Below, one piece after another: positions 1 to 5,212 of a stretch of DNA of 5,212 bases (position 1 is its first letter; each line of letters begins with the position of its first letter). Position numbers and translations under genes: made by a program. The notes beneath the pieces are model-generated. The model worked only from the letters and a program-made list of their open reading frames with translations. It searched no databases and was not told the origin of the DNA. This stretch comes from Helicobacteraceae bacterium (GTDB lineage: Bacteria > Campylobacterota > Campylobacteria > Campylobacterales > Sulfurimonadaceae). The stretch spans positions 1 to 5,212 of the forward strand of contig JALSUN010000250.1 in assembly GCA_027061425.1 (NCBI GenBank). The letters are read 5' to 3'.

Positions 1-703
1 CATCTCTTCAAATGTCTCTGGACAGGTGACTTATACTGCCTTGGACAAAGAGGGAAAAGTGCTTGGTAAAAAAGCTTATATCAAGATCGATGATAAACTT
101 GACCGTATAGAACTTCAAAATGTTAATAAAAAGATTAAACTGCTTAAAAATACACTCACATTAAACGAGAAGATGCAGAAGAATTATGAAGATATCCTTG
201 ACAAAAAGCAGAAAAACTATGACAACATTAAAGATCTCAAGACCAAGTCCAAGATAGAGAAAGATCGTGAGTTTTATGATTTGGTAGCGACTCAAAACAC
301 ACTTATCTCTACAGCAAAAGAGGTCGACAACCTTAAAGTACAGATCAACGATTTGACTTTACGTCGGGCACAACTTCGTAAAAGTATTGCAGACAAGTCG
401 CTTTCTGCTAAAGACCATGTGCTTTATTCTCTTAATGTAAAAAAGGGTCAGGTGGTCAATCCTGGTATGCTTTTGGCACAAGTGGCAGATGTCTCAAAAG
501 CCAAACTTACTATCTATCTTAATGAAAAAGATATGAAAACTGCCCGTTCAAGAGTCCTCTACCTTAATGGTAAAAAGACAGCATATAAGGTGGATAGACT
601 CTGGGAGATTGCAGATGAAAAGCACCTTTCAAGTTATAAAGCCGAGATCATCATCAAGGCGCCGAAGTACTTTTCAGAGTTGATGAAAGTGGAGTTTAGA
701 TGA
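1..703 (+). CDS. HlyD-family periplasmic adaptor (membrane fusion) protein, 5'-truncated by window edge
   Basis: The reading frame is already open at base 2 and gives 233 residues before the TGA at 701-703. The GTG at 26 is internal, because the codons before it read ISSNVSGQV, the typical first half of a split lipoyl/barrel-sandwich domain. In order: first lipoyl half (residues 1-30), a long charged alpha-helical coiled-coil hairpin rich in Lys, Asp, Glu and Leu (about 31-132), second lipoyl half (about 138-165, LNVKKGQVVNPGMLLAQVAD), then a short beta-barrel domain (about 166-233) ending in KVEFR. Such adaptors are anchored in the inner membrane and bridge an inner-membrane transporter to a TolC-type channel. 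The N-terminal membrane anchor lies outside the window. The TolC-like gene at 3580-4911 is a plausible partner. The stop overlaps the next start by 4 bp. The family call is firm; the exported substrate and the type of pump cannot be read from this fragment. Confidence 0.85.
   Translation, partial: ISSNVSGQVTYTALDKEGKVLGKKAYIKIDDKLDRIELQNVNKKIKLLKNTLTLNEKMQKNYEDILDKKQKNYDNIKDLKTKSKIEKDREFYDLVATQNTLISTAKEVDNLKVQINDLTLRRAQLRKSIADKSLSAKDHVLYSLNVKKGQVVNPGMLLAQVADVSKAKLTIYLNEKDMKTARSRVLYLNGKKTAYKVDRLWEIADEKHLSSYKAEIIIKAPKYFSELMKVEFR
691..694 (+). promoter_or_regulatory. Ribosome binding site for the molybdoenzyme gene
   Basis: GGAG ends five bases before the ATG at 700 and lies inside the last codons of the adaptor gene. 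The spacing favours 700 over the second in-frame ATG at 706. The start and the preceding stop share ATGA, which suggests translational coupling. Confidence 0.55.
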
Positions 704-2442
704 GTATGACAACGGCCTGTTCTTTAGACTGCTATGATGCCTGTAGCATTGAAGTGGTAGATGACAAACTTAAGGGGGTTAACAACCCCTATACACAGGG
801 TTTTCTCTGCCCCCATCTCAACCATTATGACCAACATCCACGGATAGAAAGCCCCCGTTATAAAGGTGAGCATATCACGATGGATGAGGCTTTGCAGCTT
901 TTAGAAAATGCATGTGCCAAGGTCTCTACTCCTTCTCAACTGCTTGCTTATCGTGGACATGGTAATTTTGGACTGATGCAAGAGGTGACAGACCACTTTT
1001 TTGCAAACTTTGGGGCGACTTTGACCGAAGGTTCTCTTTGCGACGGTGCTGCTGAAGCGGGTATCTTAGAAGGGAGGGGTGCTAACAAGCTGCTCTCGCC
1101 TGAAGAGATTGCCAAAAGTGAAGTGGTCATCGTCTGGGGACGTAATATCCATACTACCAATGCCCATCTATTGCCTTATCTGAAAGACAAAACCATCATC
1201 GTTATCGATCCTGTAAAGACACAGATGGCAGAAAGAGCAGACCACTTCATACAGATCAAGCCTAAAGGTGATCTCTATTTAGCCCTGTTGTTGGGTCGAT
1301 TCGCTGTGATAAATGATATGGTGGATGAAGCATTTTTACAAGAACATGCACCAGAACATGATGACTATTATGAACTAACCCAAACGGTACGTATTAAAGC
1401 GATTTTAGATAACATTGATGTCAGTCTGGGTGATATAGGCAAGGTTCTTGAACTTGTAAAAGGTAAAAAGACCGTCATCTTAGCAGGTGTTGGTATCCAA
1501 AAGTATCGTCATGGTGCTGATGTGATGCGCGCTATAGACAGTTTTGCAGCACTCTTGGGACTCTTTGGAAAAGAGGGATGTGGGGTGAACTTTTTAGGGA
1601 ACTCTAAAGAGGGTTTGAAGAGCCCCTTTATGAGCAAACATAAAACGAAACCTGTGACTGTAGGTAATGCAGAGTTTGGACGTTTTGAGATGGCCTTTAT
1701 ACAAGGGGCCAACCCTCTCAACCAAATGCCAGACACCAACAGAGTACAAAAAAGTCTCGCAAAAAATCCTTTTGTGGTCTATTTTGGCCTGTATGAAAAC
1801 GAGACCTCTGAAGTGGCTGACTTGGTCATTCCCGCAAAGAGCTTTTTAGAAAAAGATGATCTGCGTACCTCTTATGGACATCATGGACTGCTGATGATGC
1901 CTAAGGTGCGTGAAAGTGACATAGGGATCAGTGAGTATGACCTTACTGAGAGGCTCTGTCAAACTTTTGACATCGATTTGGAGAGTGAACTGAGCTACTT
2001 GGAACATTTCTCAAGTTTTGCAGAAGCGAGAGAAGATGACCTGCTGGTGTCTGGTCGTGAAGCTTTGCCTTATGTGGATGGTTTTGAGACGGATGAAGAG
2101 GTGTTCTGTTTCTTAGAAGAGTATGAATTGGAACTGGCCGAAGATGATGACCTTTTTTTAATTACAGTAAAAAGTGCAAGCAGTCTAAATTCTCAGTTTA
2201 AAAGAGAGACCAAGGTGCATCTTAACGCTTCTCACGGTTTTTTAGAGGGTGAAAAGATTAAGATCAGTTCTCAAAATGGAGAATTGATCTTAAAGGTACA
2301 ACTAGATGAACGCCTGCGTGATGATTGCGTGCTGATCTACTCTGGAACATCAGGTGTCAACGTCTTAACGGACAGTCGACTGAGTTACGAAGGCAAAAAT
2401 GCCGCTTATCAAGAAAACAAAGTAAAGGTAGAAAAATGTTAA
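700..2442 (+). CDS. Molybdopterin-dependent oxidoreductase (DMSO reductase superfamily) with N-terminal 4Fe-4S motif, substrate unknown
   Basis: This 580-residue protein is predicted to bind bis-MGD molybdenum (or tungsten) and one 4Fe-4S cluster. The N-terminal cluster motif is C7-x3-C11-x3-C15-x21-C37. The catalytic domain follows, with GSLCDGAAEAG (Cys114 is the likely metal ligand), the WGRNIHTTNAHLLPYL segment (146-161) and the cofactor-binding FIQGANPLNQMPDTNRV stretch (333-349), then VADLVIPAKSFLEKDDL and SYGHH (372-395). A C-terminal molydopterin-binding beta-barrel covers about 485-578, with YSGTSGVNVLTDSRLS. There is no Tat twin-arginine leader, so it is probably cytoplasmic. It is shorter than many relatives (often 650-750 residues), and the linker around 405-485 is acidic and poorly conserved in appearance. 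The CxKG lysine usually found after the fourth cysteine is missing (C37-P-H-L). The ATG at 700 has GGAG five bases upstream; an ATG at 706 is the alternative. No electron-transfer subunit lies beside it. The substrate (formate, a sulfur or nitrogen oxyanion, other) cannot be assigned. Confidence 0.9.
   Translation: MSMTTACSLDCYDACSIEVVDDKLKGVNNPYTQGFLCPHLNHYDQHPRIESPRYKGEHITMDEALQLLENACAKVSTPSQLLAYRGHGNFGLMQEVTDHFFANFGATLTEGSLCDGAAEAGILEGRGANKLLSPEEIAKSEVVIVWGRNIHTTNAHLLPYLKDKTIIVIDPVKTQMAERADHFIQIKPKGDLYLALLLGRFAVINDMVDEAFLQEHAPEHDDYYELTQTVRIKAILDNIDVSLGDIGKVLELVKGKKTVILAGVGIQKYRHGADVMRAIDSFAALLGLFGKEGCGVNFLGNSKEGLKSPFMSKHKTKPVTVGNAEFGRFEMAFIQGANPLNQMPDTNRVQKSLAKNPFVVYFGLYENETSEVADLVIPAKSFLEKDDLRTSYGHHGLLMMPKVRESDIGISEYDLTERLCQTFDIDLESELSYLEHFSSFAEAREDDLLVSGREALPYVDGFETDEEVFCFLEEYELELAEDDDLFLITVKSASSLNSQFKRETKVHLNASHGFLEGEKIKISSQNGELILKVQLDERLRDDCVLIYSGTSGVNVLTDSRLSYEGKNAAYQENKVKVEKC
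2424..2428 (+). promoter_or_regulatory. Ribosome binding site deciding the argD start
   Basis: AAAGG lies seven bases before the ATG at 2436, within the final codons of the molybdoenzyme gene. It supports the short ArgD start over the in-frame upstream ATG at 2325, which would add 37 residues of unrelated basic sequence. Confidence 0.55.
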
Positions 2443-3605
2443 AAAATTCTTATGTAATGCCCACATACGCACGCGCTGAGATAGAGTTTGTCTCTGGAGA
2501 CAACGCCACTTTAGTGGACGCAAATGGTCGTGACTACATCGACTTTACTTCGGGTATTGGTGTCGTGAGCATCGGTCATGGTGACAATGTTCTAGCACGC
2601 ACTTTAGCTGACCAAGCTAAGAAAATCATACACATTTCCAACCTCTACTACATCGAGCCACAAGAGCGTGCGGCTAAGAAAATCGTAGAGGCAAGTGGCT
2701 ATGACATGAACTGTTTTTTTGGTAACTCAGGGGCAGAAGCTAATGAGGGTGCTATCAAGATAGCACGAAAGTATGGAGAGGTTGATGGAGAAGCTAAACG
2801 CTACAAGATCATCACACTCAAAAACTCTTTTCATGGTCGTACCATCACGACTGTCAAGGCGACAGGCCAAGAGGCGATGCACAACTATTTTGGACCTTTC
2901 CCTGATGGTTTTGTCTATGCTGAGAACATTGATGAGATCTCTGGCTTGGTCGATGATCACACAGTTGCGGTGATGATAGAACTGATACAAGGTGAGGGTG
3001 GGGTTGAACCTATGGACAAGGCTAAGGTTCAAGCCCTTGCGGCTTATCTTAAAGAGAGAGATGTACTCCTTATTGTTGATGAGGTACAGACAGGTGTTTA
3101 CCGAACGGGTGAGTTTACTGCGTCTCAAGTCTATGAGATTGCGCCTGACATCATTACTCTGGCCAAGGGTCTTGGTGGGGGAATGCCTATCGGTGTGGTG
3201 ATGAGTGCCAAAAAAGAGGTACTTGGCGCGGGTGATCATGGCTCGACTTTTGGGGGTAACTACCTCTCTTCTACTGCGGCGATGACTGTAGTGGACTTTT
3301 TGAACTACTATAAAGAGAGCGGGGCCTTAGATGAGATGATCATCGCCTTCTCTGAACGTCTTGAAGAGATGCAAAAAGCGCACAGTGATCTCTTTAGTGA
3401 GGCGGTAGGTTTTGGTCTGATGCGTGGACTGCGTATGAAAGATGGTGATGTATTGGCAAAATTGATCAACCTCGCCCGTGAAAATGGTGTGATGGTGCTG
3501 CGTGCAGGACGAAACACACTACGTTTCTTGCCACCACTAACCATCACTAAAGATGAGATGAATGAGGGGTTCAAGCGACTTGAAAAAGCTATTACTGCTC
3601 TTTAG
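2436..3605 (+). CDS. argD: Acetylornithine aminotransferase (class III PLP-dependent aminotransferase)
   Basis: The product (389 residues, normal for the family) should interconvert N-acetylglutamate semialdehyde and N-acetylornithine with glutamate in arginine synthesis, in the cytoplasm. Many ArgD proteins also act as succinyldiaminopimelate aminotransferase in lysine synthesis; whether this one does cannot be read from sequence. Class III fold I marks are all present: FFGNSGAEANEGAIKIAR (94-111, phosphate-binding), SFHGRT (131-136), the EGEGG-like IQGEGGVEP (184-192), LLIVDEVQTG with Asp215 contacting the PLP ring nitrogen, TLAKGLGGGMPIG with Lys244 as the Schiff-base lysine, STFGGN (270-275) and LRFLPPLTI (362-370). 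The start is the ATG at 2436: the frame stays open further upstream (from 2325), but that part overlaps the molybdoenzyme gene and encodes no family-like sequence. MLKNSYVMPTYAR is a typical ArgD N-terminus. It overlaps the upstream gene by 7 bp and the downstream gene by 26-44 bp. Related succinylornithine or aminobutyrate aminotransferases are less likely. Confidence 0.93.
   Translation: MLKNSYVMPTYARAEIEFVSGDNATLVDANGRDYIDFTSGIGVVSIGHGDNVLARTLADQAKKIIHISNLYYIEPQERAAKKIVEASGYDMNCFFGNSGAEANEGAIKIARKYGEVDGEAKRYKIITLKNSFHGRTITTVKATGQEAMHNYFGPFPDGFVYAENIDEISGLVDDHTVAVMIELIQGEGGVEPMDKAKVQALAAYLKERDVLLIVDEVQTGVYRTGEFTASQVYEIAPDIITLAKGLGGGMPIGVVMSAKKEVLGAGDHGSTFGGNYLSSTAAMTVVDFLNYYKESGALDEMIIAFSERLEEMQKAHSDLFSEAVGFGLMRGLRMKDGDVLAKLINLARENGVMVLRAGRNTLRFLPPLTITKDEMNEGFKRLEKAITAL
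3564..3569 (+). promoter_or_regulatory. Ribosome binding site supporting a TTG start for the TolC-family gene
   Basis: GAGGGG lies inside the argD 3' end, ten bases before the TTG at 3580. The alternative ATG at 3562 overlaps the left edge of this motif and has only a weak GAG upstream, so the site favours TTG. The clean Lys-Lys-hydrophobic leader starting there agrees. Confidence 0.5.
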
Positions 3606-4911
3606 TCTCTCTACTGCCACCCTTTTGATGGCAGCAGATGCTAATGTGACACAAGAAGATAACAGCAGCACAACCGTACTCTTTGACGATCAACAGATGA
3701 GTGAAACGGAGCAAAAAGCTGCCACAGAGACTTTAGAAAAGTACCTCTCTAAACTCAAACGTCAACAGTTTAGTTATGACTATGAGAAGACAGAACAAGA
3801 GAGCTTAAAACTGCGTGATTCTTGGATAAGACCGGTCATTTTACAGTACAACATTAACCGTTCCAACCCTAATGAAAATTATGGAGCAGCTGAGTCTGAG
3901 GGGCAAAGTGCAGCGATTGTACTTGACCAACCCATTTTCCAAAGTGGTGGGATCATCTATGGTGTAAAGTTTGCCACGGCTTCTCGTGAGTTTTCTAACT
4001 ACAGTATAGATCAGCAAAAGCGCATTATGATCAAACAGACCATAGACCTGTTGATGCAGGTAAAACAGTCTGACTTGACCATAGCCAAACAAAAACTGCA
4101 GATCGCTAACTCCAAAATAAATCTTGATCAAAAGCGTGAGCAGTATCTTAATGGGCAGTTGGACTCTGGTTTTTTAAACAATGCCATTATAGAGTTGAAC
4201 CTTGTCAAGCAGGCTCTTTTTGACTTGGAAACACGTAATGCACAACTGATCTCACAGTTTAAAAAGTTAAGTGACTTAGACCCTAAAAAAGCACCCATAC
4301 CTTTTTTAGCTGTTGTTAATGAGACAGATTTTTTAAGAGACAACATAGATGTTAAGCTGGCAGAGAGTGCTAGAGAAAAAAGTCGCTTACAAAAAAATGT
4401 TACTTTAGTGAAGTATCTGCCTTCAGTGAATCTGCAAGCCTCTTACAACTGGCAAAAACAAGAGAGCTACTTTGTTTTTGGACCAAAACCTACAAAGTCA
4501 ACAACAGAGACCGATTTTTATCGCTATGGTGTAAGTGCTTCCATGCCTTTAGACTTCAACTCTTTTAATGATTTTGAAGCTTCTAAAGTAGAGTACCTAA
4601 AATCCAAGATTGTGATAGATGATAAAAAACGTGAATTAAAACTTCTGTATGAGCAGGTAATGCAAAACCTGAGTAATTATGATAAAAAAATTGCGTTGGC
4701 TGAAGAGAACAGAGTACTTTATGAGACCCTTCTTGCCGACACTATGGATCTCTTTAAAGCGGGATATAAAACGCAGTATGATGTGGACTTGTTGGCCAAT
4801 TCTATGGGAATAGAAGAGATTAACAAAAGTATATTTGAGATCGATAAACAGTTAGAACTTCTGACACTGTATGAGAAGATGACAAGTAAGACCCAAGAGG
4901 AGAGTGAGTGA
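3580..4911 (+). CDS. TolC-family outer-membrane efflux protein
   Basis: From the TTG at 3580 the product is 443 residues, close to TolC-family size. It begins with a classic export signal, MKKLLLLFSLSTATLLMAADA, with an AxA-type cleavage site after residue 21 and no lipobox cysteine. The mature protein has the two-repeat OEP layout: helical region about 40-80, beta-hairpin segment about 108-132 containing IVLDQPIFQSGGIIYGVKFA, long helices about 140-230, a second beta segment about 279-325 (YLPSVNLQASYNW and YRYGVSASMPLDF), and final helices 333-435 with LFKAGYKTQYDVDLL (391-405), the repeat-type GxxxxxDv motif. It is expected to form a trimeric outer-membrane channel docking with an HlyD-type adaptor; the fragment at 1-703 is the obvious candidate partner. 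An ATG at 3562 would add six residues (MRGSSD) ahead of the leader and cannot be excluded. The start lies inside argD and the stop overlaps the next gene's GTG by 4 bp. The substrate is unknown. Confidence 0.88.
   Translation: MKKLLLLFSLSTATLLMAADANVTQEDNSSTTVLFDDQQMSETEQKAATETLEKYLSKLKRQQFSYDYEKTEQESLKLRDSWIRPVILQYNINRSNPNENYGAAESEGQSAAIVLDQPIFQSGGIIYGVKFATASREFSNYSIDQQKRIMIKQTIDLLMQVKQSDLTIAKQKLQIANSKINLDQKREQYLNGQLDSGFLNNAIIELNLVKQALFDLETRNAQLISQFKKLSDLDPKKAPIPFLAVVNETDFLRDNIDVKLAESAREKSRLQKNVTLVKYLPSVNLQASYNWQKQESYFVFGPKPTKSTTETDFYRYGVSASMPLDFNSFNDFEASKVEYLKSKIVIDDKKRELKLLYEQVMQNLSNYDKKIALAEENRVLYETLLADTMDLFKAGYKTQYDVDLLANSMGIEEINKSIFEIDKQLELLTLYEKMTSKTQEESE
4898..4902 (+). promoter_or_regulatory. 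Ribosome binding site deciding a GTG start for the methyltransferase gene
   Basis: AGGAG, embedded in a purine-rich run within the last codons of the TolC-family gene, ends five bases before the GTG at 4908. This near-consensus site favours GTG over the ATG at 4926. Confidence 0.6.
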
Positions 4912-5212
4912 CTTTTAGTAACTACATGATAGAGTGGCTTTATGGCGAAGAGGGTTATTATACGACCTATAAGACCATAGGTAAAGAGGGTGACTTTTAC
5001 ACGGCGGTCTCTACTTCGAAGTTCTTTGGCGGTACCATCGCCAAGCATATTATCGCTTTAGTGGATGAGGGCTTTTTAAAAGTAGATGCTACCATCTGCG
5101 AGATCGGTGCCCACCATGGTTACTTTACGGCAGATGTTATAGAGTTCATCTATACCCTGCGACCTGAACTCCTTCAAAGTTTTAATTTTGTGATCGTAGA
5201 GCGATATGACGC
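4908..5212 (+). CDS. MidA/NDUFAF7-like SAM-dependent methyltransferase (DUF185 family), 3'-truncated by window edge
   Basis: 101 complete codons are visible before the window ends. The N-terminus reads MTFSNYMIEWLYGEEGYYTT, followed by IGKEGDFYTAVSTSKFFGG (24-42), which corresponds to the GDFxTxxxxSxxFG signature of the COG1565/DUF185 family. Next comes a Rossmann-type SAM-binding motif I, ICEIGAHHGYFTADVI (63-78, E-x-G-x-x-x-G), and a second strand ending in the acidic VIVERYD (95-101). The mitochondrial relative NDUFAF7 methylates an arginine of a complex I subunit during assembly; the role of bacterial homologues is largely unsettled, so the substrate here is not assigned. The GTG start at 4908 shares GTGA with the stop of the upstream gene and has a good AGGAG five bases ahead. 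An in-frame ATG at 4926 is the alternative, but it has no better binding site. About two thirds of the protein is likely missing off the right edge. Confidence 0.8.
   Translation, partial: MTFSNYMIEWLYGEEGYYTTYKTIGKEGDFYTAVSTSKFFGGTIAKHIIALVDEGFLKVDATICEIGAHHGYFTADVIEFIYTLRPELLQSFNFVIVERYD

Noticed and set aside
26..703. GTG at 26 as the true start of the adaptor protein
   Set aside because: The frame is open to the window edge and the residues before the GTG belong to the lipoyl-domain motif, so the gene starts upstream.
948..1739. Shorter antisense frames within the molybdoenzyme gene (948-1160 and 1509-1739)
   Set aside because: Both are shadows of a clearly coding plus-strand frame and carry no recognisable motif.
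2325..2435. 37-codon upstream extension of argD
   Set aside because: It overlaps the conserved C-terminal domain of the molybdoenzyme, encodes a basic low-quality sequence, and lacks a good ribosome binding site compared with 2436.
2430..2450. A-rich run at the molybdoenzyme/argD junction as a possible frameshift or slippage site
   Set aside because: Both proteins are complete with family-typical ends and starts, so ordinary overlap with reinitiation explains the junction without frameshifting.
2727..3239. Long open frame (170 codons) on the minus strand
   Set aside because: It lies wholly antisense to argD, whose frame carries all catalytic motifs; the predicted protein has no recognisable domain and no convincing ribosome binding site was seen.
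4719..5048. Minus-strand open frame spanning the TolC-family/methyltransferase junction
   Set aside because: It is antisense to two well-supported genes; its product is serine/leucine-rich in the way expected of a shadow frame.

Overview
The window is a densely packed, plus-strand-only stretch of bacterial chromosome holding five genes: two cut by the window edges and three complete. The protein sequences (lysine-rich, moderate-to-low GC coding, a short cytoplasmic-type molybdopterin oxidoreductase, a compact ArgD, a TolC-like protein with a Lys-rich leader and a MidA-type methyltransferase) look most like a free-living member of the Campylobacterota (Sulfurimonas/Sulfurovum-like). That placement is recognition by eye, not a database result.

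Layout: (1) 1-703, C-terminal part of an HlyD-type periplasmic adaptor (membrane fusion) protein whose start lies upstream of the window; (2) 700-2442, a 580-residue molybdopterin/4Fe-4S oxidoreductase of the DMSO-reductase superfamily without an export signal; (3) 2436-3605, argD, a PLP-dependent acetylornithine-type aminotransferase; (4) 3580-4911, a TolC-family outer-membrane efflux protein with a signal peptide, probably starting at a TTG; (5) 4908-5212, the N-terminal third or so of a MidA/NDUFAF7-like SAM-dependent methyltransferase that runs off the right edge.

Every junction overlaps: 4 bp (ATGA), 7 bp, 26 bp (44 bp if the upstream ATG is used) and 4 bp (GTGA). There is no intergenic DNA, and I see no internal promoter or terminator, so the five genes are probably one transcript with translational coupling. 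Functionally the run is mixed. The adaptor and the TolC-like protein would fit together as the periplasmic and outer-membrane parts of an export machine (the inner-membrane pump would be expected upstream). They are separated by two cytoplasmic enzymes, the molybdoenzyme and ArgD, whose link to export is not evident.

I found no mobile element, CRISPR array, RNA gene or phage signal. The points most worth a second look are the efflux genes split by metabolic genes and the altered Fe-S/electron-transfer motif of the molybdoenzyme. I cannot claim a new system from this window.
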